Source of the DNA: a virus
Strand: one strand, 5' to 3'
Length of the DNA stretch: 32,901 nucleotides
Virus record (IMG/VR): IMGVR_UViG_3300032116_000805
Location: 1 to 32,901 of that record
The position numbers were made by a program, and so were the translations under genes. Below the pieces are notes generated by a model. It ran no database searches and was not told the origin of the DNA. It was given only the letters and a program-made list of their open reading frames with translations. Shown here piece by piece: positions 1 to 7,037 of this stretch (its first letter is position 1; the number at the start of each line of letters is the position of its first letter).

Positions 1-107
1 AAGCAGCTGAGCAGCTGCTCGTGTTCGCCCAGGCGCGCGGCTTTTTCATGGACCATGAAGCCGCCATTCTCCGCGCGGGTCACCAAAAATCGCTGTAACC
101 TGCTCAT
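1..107 (-). CDS. Unknown protein, N-terminal part only (runs off the left edge)
   Basis: Leftward reading frame whose ATG overlaps the stop of the upstream gene as ATGA, so it is probably translated by coupling as part of the same operon. Only the first 35 codons are in the window. The visible protein begins MSRLQRFLVTRAENGGF and is hydrophilic, with no signal peptide or membrane segment in the visible part. I do not recognise the family. It is the last visible gene of the leftward operon that starts at 875. The start is supported by the overlap; the upstream gene ends too close to leave room for a separate promoter. Confidence 0.5.
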   Translation of the reverse strand, partial: MSRLQRFLVTRAENGGFMVHEKAARLGEHEQLLSC

Positions 108-256
108 GCGCGCGGCCTCCCGGTGAGGCAGGAGCGGCCCTCGCGCCGGCAGGCGCGGAGCTCGCGCGCGAACAGGCCGAAGCCGAGCGCGGCGATGAGG
201 CAGCCGGCGATGAGCACCGGCAGCTTGGGCACGACGATGTGAACCATGTCCACCAT
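104..256 (-). CDS. Small single-pass membrane protein, unknown function
   Basis: A 50-residue protein starting MVDMVHIVVPKLPVL with one hydrophobic segment at about residues 6-28 (VVPKLPVLIAGCLIAALGFG), followed by a basic tail rich in Arg and Cys. The start at 256 is preceded by GAAAGG at a suitable distance; an internal ATG four codons in is an alternative. It lies 11 bases after the two-helix membrane protein upstream and overlaps the following gene by ATGA. The family is not recognised. Small membrane proteins in a repressor-proximal phage operon often act in superinfection exclusion or lysogenic conversion, but that is only a guess from position. Confidence 0.6.
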   Translation of the reverse strand: MVDMVHIVVPKLPVLIAGCLIAALGFGLFARELRACRREGRSCLTGRPRA

Positions 257-267
257 GGCAAAACCTT

Positions 268-453
268 TCAAAGCTGGAGGAAAGCGAGGAGGGCGGTGCC
301 GAACGCAACACCGGATGCGGCCGCCGTGAAGGCGGGAAAGCGGCCCGGGCCTTCTTCGGCCCGGGTGAGAAAAGCGGTGCCGAGCAGGAACACCCCGCCG
401 AGAAACGGCGTGAGCACCCAGGCGGCAGCGAGGAGGGTTTCCGGCCGGGCCAT
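268..453 (-). CDS. Small two-helix membrane protein, unknown function
   Basis: A 61-residue protein with two clear hydrophobic segments, about residues 7-30 (AAAWVLTPFLGGVFLLGTAF) and 42-60 (FTAAASGVAFGTALLAFLQ), joined by a short charged loop RAEEGPGR. That topology is a short hairpin in the inner membrane. Its ATG overlaps the stop of the gene upstream by one base (TGATG), indicating translational coupling. The family is not recognised. The hairpin layout would fit a holin-like or exclusion protein, but the lysis genes of this phage sit at the other end of the window, so a role during lysogeny or early infection is more likely. Function is inference only. Confidence 0.6.
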   Translation of the reverse strand: MARPETLLAAAWVLTPFLGGVFLLGTAFLTRAEEGPGRFPAFTAAASGVAFGTALLAFLQL

Positions 454-875
454 CAGGCGCGGCCCACCTTGACGGACCGCGCCTGCAGGATTTCGGCGTG
501 CCGAGGATCGCACTCGGCGACCTGCAGCATGACAAACGTGTCGCGCATGATCTGGTGCAGCATGTGCTGCGCCGCCTCGACCCGCATCGGCGGCTTCACG
601 CGGCCATGCAAAACCGAGGCGATGCAATTGGCGATGCCGTTCTCGATCGCCGTCATCAGCACGGGATGCGGTGTGCCGCGCTCGTCTTCCGAAGCGATCC
701 ACAAGATCAGAGCCGAGAGAACCTGCCTCTGAAATCGCGAAGCGGCGGCGCCGTATTGTCCTTCGAAAGTGGACAAGTCGAACGAGCTCATCCGCTCGTC
801 AATCAGCGCGTTGGCGCGATCGACCACCTCGCGAGCCGCGCGGGTGAAATCGGTTTCCATGATGTCGGGTGGCAT
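453..875 (-). CDS. Unknown protein, first gene of the leftward operon
   Basis: A 140-residue soluble protein starting MPPDIMETDFTRAAREV. The start at 875 is fixed by a strong ribosome binding site, AAAGGAGCGGGC, directly upstream; a longer in-frame start exists but would run across the promoter and operator. The protein is mostly helical by composition, with no membrane segment, and has a Met-rich C-terminal helical region. No domain is recognised. It heads the operon 875-1, and the repressor operator at 942-959 overlaps the likely promoter, so it should be repressed in the lysogen or autoregulated with the lytic switch. Confidence 0.65.
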   Translation of the reverse strand: MPPDIMETDFTRAAREVVDRANALIDERMSSFDLSTFEGQYGAAASRFQRQVLSALILWIASEDERGTPHPVLMTAIENGIANCIASVLHGRVKPPMRVEAAQHMLHQIMRDTFVMLQVAECDPRHAEILQARSVKVGRA

Positions 876-922
876 GCCCGCTCCTTTCGTGATGGCGCAA
901 ATCAGTGCGCCTGAAAGAAGAC

Positions 923-950
923 GGTATGTGAACCGACTACAATCTGTCAA
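923..950 (-). promoter_or_regulatory. Candidate promoter of the leftward operon, overlapped by operator 1
   Basis: Read leftward, TTGACA (950-945, perfect sigma-70-type -35) is followed after 16 bases by CATACC (928-923), a partial -10. The -35 box lies inside the inverted repeat at 942-959, so a protein bound there would block polymerase. The gene at 875 starts about 48 bases downstream of the -10. The -10 match is weak, which is common in alphaproteobacteria. Confidence 0.45.
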
Positions 951-959
951 TAGACCGAT
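942..959. promoter_or_regulatory. Operator 1, 18-base inverted repeat shared with the switch region
   Basis: ATCTGTC-AATA-GACCGAT is a 7-4-7 inverted repeat with one mismatched pair. It recurs at 2275-2292 as ATCTGTC-CATA-GACCGAT, differing only in one spacer base, and the match extends one or two bases further on the right. Two such sites at switch promoters are the expected pattern for a phage repressor/Cro operator. Which of the two regulators binds is not visible. Confidence 0.7.
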
Positions 960-1043
960 TTGAGCGCGGTTCATTTCCCGATAGGCGGATTGCCTCACGA
1001 ATGCTGTCATCATCCCGTGGGTATTTTCCGGGGATAACGACGC

Positions 1044-1580
1044 ATGACGGACTGGGGGATGGTGCTATTGTTGCTGTTCGGCATCGCAGCCGCATTTGCG
1101 CTGGCGTATCTGACCGACCATTTGCGCAGAACTGATCTCTCCGAGCCGCTTGCCCGCTATCTCGGGCAGGCGGAGGATCTTGGATGGCCCGGCACGGCCA
1201 TGACCCCGGCTGGCATGCTGATGATGCAGACAGCACTCGACATGGTGCATCGGCCGGTGATCACCGAAGACGATCGCGCAACGCAGCAGGCCGTGGCACA
1301 TGTTGCGGCCATGTGGAATCTCAGCGAGCGGGTTGCCCGGCATTATGGCATGATCCGCGGTCCCGAGCCGGCACGGCTCGCCATGCGCCTCGTGAGCACG
1401 ATCAGGGCATTCCAGGAAAAAAATTACGGATTGACGCCCACGCCAGAAGACTGGGCGCTGTGCATCGCCGGGCCGCTGGCAAGCGGCAAGGTGCCAATAG
1501 AGCACGTCGCGAAGGCGCTCGACCTGATCGACCGCGCCGTTACGGCAAAGCCCGCACCATCATCCGCAGAACGCCCTTGA
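1044..1580 (+). CDS. Membrane-anchored protein of unknown function
   Basis: A 178-residue protein with one N-terminal hydrophobic segment at about residues 6-23 (MVLLLLFGIAAAFALAYL) followed by a basic TDHLRRTD stretch, so the bulk of the protein is probably cytoplasmic and held to the inner membrane. The soluble part is helical, with no recognised motif. The start follows CGGGGATAACGACGC, a modest ribosome binding site. The last 41 bases overlap the 3' end of the convergent repressor gene, so transcription of one could interfere with the other. Its position between operator 1 and the repressor suggests a lysogeny or exclusion function; this is inference. Confidence 0.6.
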   Translation: MTDWGMVLLLLFGIAAAFALAYLTDHLRRTDLSEPLARYLGQAEDLGWPGTAMTPAGMLMMQTALDMVHRPVITEDDRATQQAVAHVAAMWNLSERVARHYGMIRGPEPARLAMRLVSTIRAFQEKNYGLTPTPEDWALCIAGPLASGKVPIEHVAKALDLIDRAVTAKPAPSSAERP

Positions 1581-2172
1581 CGATAACATTCTCTCCGTCA
1601 ATCAGCCGCGTGCGCCGCTGCAGGGCCTCAACAGGCCCCGACACGACGAGCGCGGGCGGTTCGAAAATGCGGAAAACCGTCTGCGTCGCGGCCGGCTGCG
1701 CCCAGTTATAGAACTGCGCGCACACGATGTCCCCCGCCTTGGCGGGCCTGTTCAGGTCCACGATCAGCTTGTCGCCAATCCGATAACCCTCGTATTCCAG
1801 CGCGCGCGACTTCATCACAAACCACGCCAGATGCTCGTGGTTGCCGGCGACCAGCCGCATTTCCTCCGGTGACGGCTCATAGGGTTCGCTTTCGGCCTCT
1901 CCCAGGCCGCGCCGCGCAACCTGCTGCACTGCCTGCTCGAATGGTGCCGGCGCACCCGTCTCGTCCATCACGGCCGCAATCGTCAACGTGTCCAGCGTCG
2001 AGCCGCGCTCTTCGTCATGCATGAACCGTGTCAGCGCTGACGGATCAAGCCCCGCGTCTCTCGCAATGGCCGTCAGTGACCGTCCGTCCGTCCTCGCGAT
2101 CGTGTTGAGCCACGCCTTGTGATCTTCGCGAAGCTTCGCCTTCCGTTCCGACTTGTTGAAAATGCGCGCCAT
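1540..2172 (-). CDS. Phage repressor: helix-turn-helix plus degenerate S24-type C-terminal domain
   Basis: A 210-residue protein. Residues about 31-52 (GRSLTAIARDAGLDPSALTR) form a helix-turn-helix for operator binding. The C-terminal half has the LexA/CI S24 fold signature, for example GYRIGDKLIVD, AKAGDIVCAQ and TVFRIFEPPALVV. In active S24 proteins the motif G-D-S-M supplies the nucleophile and V-K-R supplies the Lys. Here the first motif is replaced by KSRALEYEGYRIGD, and V-F-R stands where V-K-R is expected. No Ala-Gly cleavage site is evident in the linker. The domain therefore probably dimerises without RecA-stimulated self-cleavage. The start at 2172 gives the usual N-terminus; a GTG at 2253 would add 27 atypical residues. 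It is transcribed away from the Cro-like gene across operator 2. Confidence 0.85.
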   Translation of the reverse strand: MARIFNKSERKAKLREDHKAWLNTIARTDGRSLTAIARDAGLDPSALTRFMHDEERGSTLDTLTIAAVMDETGAPAPFEQAVQQVARRGLGEAESEPYEPSPEEMRLVAGNHEHLAWFVMKSRALEYEGYRIGDKLIVDLNRPAKAGDIVCAQFYNWAQPAATQTVFRIFEPPALVVSGPVEALQRRTRLIDGENVIVKGVLRMMVRALP

Positions 2173-2209
2173 CGACTCGCCGCCCGATCCCGATCGGATC
2201 GGACTATGA

Positions 2210-2223
2210 TTTCCAAAAGGAAA
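2210..2223. promoter_or_regulatory. Perfect small inverted repeat upstream of the repressor gene
   Basis: TTTCC-AAAA-GGAAA is a perfect 5-4-5 inverted repeat, 38 bases upstream of the repressor start and within its leader. It differs from the 18-base operators, so it could be a site for a different protein or chance. A weak -10-like CATAGT lies just downstream of it, read leftward. Confidence 0.3.
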
Positions 2224-2274
2224 CGCGACAGCATGAACCAAGACGCTTGACACTCCGCCGCAAATCGGATCGGC

Positions 2275-2292
2275 ATCTGTCCATAGACCGAT
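2275..2292. promoter_or_regulatory. Operator 2, between repressor and Cro-like genes
   Basis: ATCTGTC-CATA-GACCGAT is a near copy of operator 1 at 942-959, with 17 of 18 bases identical. It lies 20 bases upstream of the Cro-like start and about 100 bases upstream of the repressor start, the standard place for a lysis/lysogeny switch operator. A TTGACA at 2247-2252 might be a rightward -35 element, but no good -10 is seen at normal spacing. Confidence 0.7.
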
Positions 2293-2312
2293 TTCAGGCG
2301 TTGGACAACCTC

Positions 2313-2648
2313 ATGACCTATCTGATGCAGTTGCGCGATCGGATCAGGCGCATTCGCCTGCCCGAGAAAGAGCTCGCCCGTCTTGCCGGCATCCATAAGG
2401 ACACGCTGGCCAAAACGCTTTCTGCGCGGTGCGACACGAAGAATTCCACCCTCGACAAGATCGAGCGCGCCCTCGTCGCCGAGGAGCGGCGCGTGCTGGC
2501 GCATCTGATCGCGCTGCATCCCGACCTTTCCTCCCTGCCGGCGGGTGGTCCTGTAACCCTCCCCTCGCCGGTGATTAACCCCGTGGCCCGAAACGGCCAT
2601 GGGGCTTTTTCTTCCCAAGGCCCGACCGAACAAGGGCGCGCGGCATGA
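2313..2648 (+). CDS. Cro-like DNA-binding regulator
   Basis: A 111-residue protein starting MTYLMQLRDRIRRIRL. Residues about 15-40 (LPEKELARLAGIHKDTLAKT) form a helix-turn-helix of the lambda-repressor/Cro class, followed by a helical STLDKIERALVAEERRVLAH segment. It is divergent from the repressor and lies just beyond operator 2, so it is the likely lytic-switch partner. In-frame codons upstream would run through operator 2, so the ATG at 2313 is preferred although its ribosome binding site is poor. The last 30 residues are low-complexity and coincide with a strong terminator hairpin, so this tail may not be functional. The stop overlaps the next ATG as ATGA. Confidence 0.75.
   Translation: MTYLMQLRDRIRRIRLPEKELARLAGIHKDTLAKTLSARCDTKNSTLDKIERALVAEERRVLAHLIALHPDLSSLPAGGPVTLPSPVINPVARNGHGAFSSQGPTEQGRAA
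2579..2613 (+). terminator. Intrinsic terminator inside the 3' end of the Cro-like gene
   Basis: CCCCGTGGCC (2579-2588) pairs with GGCCATGGGG (2595-2604): ten pairs with one G-U, a six-base loop, then CTTTTTCTT. This is a textbook rho-independent terminator, yet translation reads through it and the next gene starts only 32 bases beyond. Ribosomes reaching the stop at 2648 should cover it, so it may act as an attenuator for the replication genes. Confidence 0.7.
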
Positions 2649-2995
2649 GCGCCCAGGTGCTGCAGGTGATGTGGTTCGCGCCCTCGATCGAGACGCCGGG
2701 CGCCGAGACGCTCGTGCTTCGCGAGAGTGACGGCAAGCGCCGCCTGCGCGGCTATGAGGGCGCCCCGGCCGAGGCCGGCCAGCCCTTCGACCCCAAGCCG
2801 CTGACGCATTGGTTCACGATCGAGAAGGCGGCCGAGGTGGCCGGCAAGCTGTTGCGCGGCGACCCCCAGACCTTTGGCGATGCCCGCGCCGTTTTGCTCG
2901 TCTCCGCCGCGCTCGTCGCCATGGCCGGCACGCCGCCCAACCCGCCGCGGGACGTGACCCTCGCCGATGCTCCCAAGCCGGGAGATCTCGGATGA
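2645..2995 (+). CDS. Unknown protein at the head of the replication operon
   Basis: A 116-residue protein starting MSAQVLQVMWFAPSIETPG. It has no membrane segment and no motif that I recognise; the middle holds HWFTIEKAAEVAGKLLRGD, a helical stretch, and the C-terminus is Pro-rich. Both ends overlap neighbours by ATGA, which joins it to the Cro-like gene and to the small Arg-rich protein downstream. Position suggests an early lytic or replication accessory role, but nothing in the sequence defines it. Confidence 0.6.
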   Translation: MSAQVLQVMWFAPSIETPGAETLVLRESDGKRRLRGYEGAPAEAGQPFDPKPLTHWFTIEKAAEVAGKLLRGDPQTFGDARAVLLVSAALVAMAGTPPNPPRDVTLADAPKPGDLG

Positions 2996-3129
2996 ACGCA
3001 TTCGCCGTCTTGTTCCACTCCCTGGCAATGCGGCGCGCTCACGTCGCGCGTGTCCCCACGCGCGGCAGTTCCACCCGGAGCCGGCGCCGGGTGAGCGCCC
3101 GCCGGCGCTTTTCTTCCTCGCGAGGCTGA
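2992..3129 (+). CDS. Small Arg-rich protein, unknown
   Basis: A 45-residue, strongly basic peptide (MNAFAVLFHSLAMRRAHVAR, then an Arg/Ser-rich tail). Its ATG overlaps the preceding stop as ATGA and its stop lies one base before the Toprim gene, so it fits the coupled operon. Small basic proteins can bind nucleic acids, but the Arg content may simply reflect GC-rich DNA; coding status rests mainly on the tight fit between neighbours. Confidence 0.4.
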   Translation: MNAFAVLFHSLAMRRAHVARVPTRGSSTRSRRRVSARRRFSSSRG

Positions 3130-3130
3130 G

Positions 3131-4243
3131 ATGCGCGGCGAGCTGATCTCCATCGACGTCATCAAGCACGAGCTGCAAAAGCGGCTCGACAGCCTAGTGC
3201 TGCAGCTCTACCCCGCCGCCAAGCTCGACAGCTCCAAGCATAATTTCTGCCTTGGCTCGCTTTCGGGCGAAGCCGGGCAGAGCCTGCGCATTGCCCGCAC
3301 CAGCACCAAACTTGGCTGGTGGAAGGATTTCTCCTCCGGCGAGGGCGGCGACGTGCTGAGCCTCGTCAACCGCGCGCTCGGCCATCGCGACATGACCGAG
3401 ACCATCAAATGGTCGCGCCAATGGCTCGGCCTGGATGGCGGCATGAGCGCAGAGGAGCGCCAGCGCCGCGAGCGGGAGGCCGATCAGGCCAGCCGCAAGG
3501 CCGCGCAAGCCGAGCGCGACGAACGCGAGGGACGCCGCCGCGCGGCGCAGCGCTATTTCCTCGAGGCCGTGCCCATCGCCGGAACGCCGGCGGAACGTTA
3601 TCTGCTGGCACGCGACATTCTGTTTTCGCGGCTCGGCAAATGGCCGGGCGCCCTGCGCTTTCACCCCGGCATGCGCTGCCCGGTGACGCATGCGCCGCGC
3701 CCCTGCCTGCTCGCCAAGGTGGACGGCCCGGACGGCAACCTGATGACGGTGCATCGCACTTTCCTGCTCTGCCACGACGATGGCCGCGTGACCAAGGCCG
3801 ACCAGAAGAATGGCGGGCCCCTGCCCGATGCGAAGGTGGCCTTCGGGCCATATGCCGGCGGGCTGATCTCTGTCTGGAAAGGCCGCACGGGCAAGAGCCT
3901 GCGGCACCTCGAGGCCGGGGAATGGGTGGCCATGACCGAGGGCGTGGAAGATGCGCTGACCATCGCCATGGTGCAGCCGCAGATGCGCGCCGTGGCGGCC
4001 ATTTCCCTTTCGAACCTGAAGAACGTCACCTTCCCCGATCGTCTCGCCGGTCTTTACCTCTGTGCCGATAACGATGTGAAACCCGAGCCGCAGGAAGCCT
4101 TCCGGCGCGCGAAGGCTCAGATCATGAGCCGCGGCATTGCCGTGCGCGAGGTGCGGCCGCCGCCGCAATTCAAGGATTTCAACGACTGGGCCCGCGCGCT
4201 TCGCGCCCAGGAACGCCGCGTGATGCAGCAGGTGCAAGCATGA
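3131..4243 (+). CDS. Toprim-domain phage primase
   Basis: A 370-residue protein of the phage-type primase family that makes RNA primers for phage DNA replication. The N-terminal part (residues about 1-105) resembles the fold that normally carries a CHC2/P4-type zinc finger, ending WWKDFSSGEGGDVLSLV, but the usual zinc Cys residues are missing. Residues about 110-140 are a highly charged helical linker. The Toprim domain follows, with catalytic Glu270 in TEGVEDALT, Asp313 and Asp315 in LYLCADND, and a KDFNDWA motif near the end. It precedes the P-loop helicase in the same operon and probably works with it at the candidate origin near 7040-7320. Confidence 0.85.
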   Translation: MRGELISIDVIKHELQKRLDSLVLQLYPAAKLDSSKHNFCLGSLSGEAGQSLRIARTSTKLGWWKDFSSGEGGDVLSLVNRALGHRDMTETIKWSRQWLGLDGGMSAEERQRREREADQASRKAAQAERDEREGRRRAAQRYFLEAVPIAGTPAERYLLARDILFSRLGKWPGALRFHPGMRCPVTHAPRPCLLAKVDGPDGNLMTVHRTFLLCHDDGRVTKADQKNGGPLPDAKVAFGPYAGGLISVWKGRTGKSLRHLEAGEWVAMTEGVEDALTIAMVQPQMRAVAAISLSNLKNVTFPDRLAGLYLCADNDVKPEPQEAFRRAKAQIMSRGIAVREVRPPPQFKDFNDWARALRAQERRVMQQVQA

Positions 4244-4413
4244 GCGATACCCGCCGCCTGCTCGTGGAGCTGGAAACCGCCGATTACGCCGCGCTCGCGG
4301 CCGCCGCGCAGCGCCGCGGCTGGACGCTGCACATGCTGATCGAACGCCTCCTGACCGAGTGTCTCGCCTCGGAAGTGATGGCCGCCCTGCTCGACGAGGA
4401 CGCCGACGAATGA
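4240..4413 (+). CDS. Small ribbon-helix-helix-like protein
   Basis: A 57-residue protein starting MSDTRRLLVELETADYAALA. The pattern of a short beta strand (RRLLVELE) followed by two helices (DYAALAAAAQRRGW, then LHMLIERLLTECLA) matches Arc/MetJ-type ribbon-helix-helix proteins, which bind DNA as dimers. It is joined to the primase and helicase genes by ATGA overlaps at both ends. A role as a small regulator or DNA-binding accessory of replication is plausible. The family call comes from secondary-structure pattern only. Confidence 0.55.
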   Translation: MSDTRRLLVELETADYAALAAAAQRRGWTLHMLIERLLTECLASEVMAALLDEDADE

Positions 4414-6584
4414 GCGAGACGCCCCAGCTCCAGCCCATCGCCGAAGCCTTTGCCGCCGCCGATGCTGCGGCCGCCGAAGCCGAAGCCAAGCGCGAGGCCA
4501 AGGAAGAAGCGCGCGACAGCGAGGCGCAGGCCCAGATCGAGGCGGAACGCTGGATCCGCGATGTGTATCGCCGTCAGGGCGCGGCCATGGCGCATAAATG
4601 CGGCCGCTCCACCGGCATGGACCGCAACGCCATTGACCGGCTGATCGCGATCGAGGACGAGGCGATCAACGGCAAGGCCGAAAAGGTGAAGGGCAAGAAG
4701 GCGAAGCGGAAGGCCGAGCCGGCCGATGGTGGATCAGCCCCACCGGATGGGCCGCCCGGCGATATTCCGCCGGCTGACGATGAAGAGCCCGATGGGCCCC
4801 GCTTCATCAAGAAGCGCGACCCGGTGAAGGCCTTGCCACCGGATTGCCCGGTGACGCCCGTGGGCTATAACGGCACGACCTGCTACTTCCTCAACCCGCA
4901 TCGCCAGTTGATCCCCATGACCAAGGGCCAGTTCGGCGCGGAAGGGCTTCGCCTTCTGTTCGGAAGCCGGCAAGATTGGCTCTGGGAAGCCTTCCCCAAA
5001 TACAACGAGAAAACCGGCGTGCAATCCGGCTGGAAAGCCGACCAGGCGGCCGAGAGCCTCATCAAGGCCGCCACGGATAAAGGCTGGTTTGATGCGGACG
5101 AGATGATCCGCGGCATGGGCGGCTGGCGCGGCCAGGCGAACGAGCTGGTGCTGCATTGCGGCTCGGCCGTACTCGTGAATGGTGAGGCACACCCGCCGGG
5201 GTTTGTGAACGGTTACCTCTATTCCGCCGGCGTGGCCAGCCAGAAGCCGGCCGACCCGGCCGAGAGCGACGAGGAGCAGCGCCGGCAGAGCGAGGCAGTC
5301 GAAAAGGTGCTCGCCACGTTCGACAGCTACAACTGGCTCGACGGGCCCGGCGATGCTGGCGACATCGAGGCCAGCGAGGCCCGCTGCTTCGCCGCCGACG
5401 TGGACGGATCGGGCCACAAGCTCGCCTCCCTCCTCCTCCTCGGATGGCTGGCAGGATCGCGCCTCGGCGCGGCGCTCGATTTCCGATCCCTCATGTGGAT
5501 CACCGGCGATGCCGGCGCCGGCAAGACCACGCTGCAGCGCATCATCATGGCCATGACCGGCAAGGACATGGTGCAATCGTCGGACACCACGGGCGCCGGT
5601 GTGTATTCCGCGGTGGGCCATTCCAGCCGCCCGGTGATGATCGACGAGGCGGAGCCGGACCCCTTCAAGAGCAAGATGAAGGACCTCATCAACCTCGCGC
5701 GCCAGGCCGCGACGGGCGGCAAGATCCGGCGCGGCTCCTCGAACCATCAATCGGTCTATTTCGAGGCGAAGAGCGCCTTCCTGTTCTCGTCCATCATCAT
5801 CCCGCCGATGCAGGCGCAGGACATTTCCCGCTTCTGCATTCTCGACCTGGGCCCGCTCGGCAAGCGGAAGCCGCTGGCGCTGGACCCCGCGCAGCTCGCC
5901 TATGCCGGCCGCGTAATGCTGCGGCGTCTGGTGGATGGCTGGCACCGCTGGGAAGAGACGCTGCAGGCCTATCGCGCGGCTTTGCAGGAGCAGGGACACG
6001 ATCCGCGCGGTGCCGACCAGTTCGGCGCGCTGCTCGCCGCCTGTGACCTGATGCGCGGCCGGGAGATCGCCCATGCCGACACGATCGACGCCTTCGCCCG
6101 CGCGCTCTCGGCCGAGCGGATGAACGATGCCAACCCGCGCGAGGCCAACAGCCTCTCGATGCTGAACCACCTCATCACCGTGCCGCTCGACGTGTTCCGC
6201 GGCGGCACGCGCATGACGATCGGCGAGCTGGTGAGCATCGGCGCCGGCGTGAGCAAGCCGCGCGACGGCGAGGGCGCTGTCACGGCCAAGGGCTGCCAGG
6301 ACCAGCTTCGCGCCTGGTCGATCTATATTGACGGGTTCCAGACCGCGCAGAGCCGCACCGGAACGGGGGCGCGCGTGATCCTGCCGAACAAGTCGACCGC
6401 GCTCGCGAAGCTTTTCGCCGGCTCGCAATGGTATGCCGAGGGCGGTGCCGCCGGTGGCTGGGCGCAGGCCATGCGCCGCCTGAAAGGCGCGCGGGCCGAG
6501 AAATCCAGCCGGTTCGGCGGCCGCGGGTGGAGCGTGCCCGTGCATGTGTTCCTGCAGAGCGATCTCGAGGAGGGCGGAGAGTGA
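4410..6584 (+). CDS. Phage primase/helicase-type P-loop ATPase
   Basis: A 724-residue protein. After a charged, low-complexity N-terminus (residues about 1-130) comes a region typical of phage/P4-type primase-helicases (for example PKYNEKTGVQSGWK). The ATPase core follows, with Walker A GDAGAGKTT (Lys372) and Walker B-like VMIDEAEPD. A motif RFCILDLGPL follows, then a helical C-terminal region ending in a small winged-helix-like segment. It should act as the replicative helicase, loading at the phage origin and pairing with the Toprim primase upstream. The start at 4410 overlaps the preceding stop as ATGA; a further upstream start is not supported. Confidence 0.85.
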   Translation: MSETPQLQPIAEAFAAADAAAAEAEAKREAKEEARDSEAQAQIEAERWIRDVYRRQGAAMAHKCGRSTGMDRNAIDRLIAIEDEAINGKAEKVKGKKAKRKAEPADGGSAPPDGPPGDIPPADDEEPDGPRFIKKRDPVKALPPDCPVTPVGYNGTTCYFLNPHRQLIPMTKGQFGAEGLRLLFGSRQDWLWEAFPKYNEKTGVQSGWKADQAAESLIKAATDKGWFDADEMIRGMGGWRGQANELVLHCGSAVLVNGEAHPPGFVNGYLYSAGVASQKPADPAESDEEQRRQSEAVEKVLATFDSYNWLDGPGDAGDIEASEARCFAADVDGSGHKLASLLLLGWLAGSRLGAALDFRSLMWITGDAGAGKTTLQRIIMAMTGKDMVQSSDTTGAGVYSAVGHSSRPVMIDEAEPDPFKSKMKDLINLARQAATGGKIRRGSSNHQSVYFEAKSAFLFSSIIIPPMQAQDISRFCILDLGPLGKRKPLALDPAQLAYAGRVMLRRLVDGWHRWEETLQAYRAALQEQGHDPRGADQFGALLAACDLMRGREIAHADTIDAFARALSAERMNDANPREANSLSMLNHLITVPLDVFRGGTRMTIGELVSIGAGVSKPRDGEGAVTAKGCQDQLRAWSIYIDGFQTAQSRTGTGARVILPNKSTALAKLFAGSQWYAEGGAAGGWAQAMRRLKGARAEKSSRFGGRGWSVPVHVFLQSDLEEGGE

Positions 6585-6880
6585 ACGTTTTCACCACGCC
6601 CAAGATCCGCCAAAGCAAGGCCTGCATCTATTGCCGGCACATGCGCATAGGCCAGACCGGCCCGCGCTGCTTCAACCCGCTCTCAATGGACAGCGAAGAG
6701 CGTGCAGCTCTCGGCCCGCTCGGCCACGGATGGAATGGCGCTCTCGCGCGGCTCGCCCGGTGGCACAACACCGCTTGCGGGCGAGACGGCAAGCTGTTCG
6801 AGCCGCGATTGCCCGATCTGCCGCGCAGCGACGAGCAGCACCCGACATGGTTTCAGCGCATCGCACGGAGGTTTGCGTGA
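6581..6880 (+). CDS. Small Cys-rich, possibly zinc-binding protein
   Basis: A 99-residue protein starting at a GTG that overlaps the helicase stop as GTGA, behind a strong AGGAGGGCGGAGA ribosome binding site. The N-terminal part has Cys residues as C-x2-C (KACIYCRHMR) and then one in GPRCFNP; another lies in NTACGRDGK. This spacing could hold a zinc ion. The C-terminus is basic and amphipathic (WFQRIARRFA). The protein closes the replication operon directly before the iteron region, so binding to the origin is conceivable but unproven. The family is not recognised. Confidence 0.6.
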   Translation: MNVFTTPKIRQSKACIYCRHMRIGQTGPRCFNPLSMDSEERAALGPLGHGWNGALARLARWHNTACGRDGKLFEPRLPDLPRSDEQHPTWFQRIARRFA

Positions 6881-7037
6881 CCCCGCATCCCGTCATGCCT
6901 GCCAAGGTGAGCGCGAAGCATTGCGACAGCATTCCGCGCGCGAGCGCCAGCATTGCTTTTGTATTGCCTTGGAACCGCGTGAAAGCAAACAGGTTTTCGC
7001 GCGGATTGTGCCCGGCTGATGCGGGCCGGGGCCAGAG

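Noticed and set aside
2247-2275. Rightward sigma-70 promoter from TTGACA at 2247
   Set aside because: No -10-like hexamer at 16-18 bases; kept only as a possible -35.
4734-6545. 603-codon leftward frame opposite the helicase
   Set aside because: Composition typical of an antisense shadow; the plus strand has Walker motifs and coupling.
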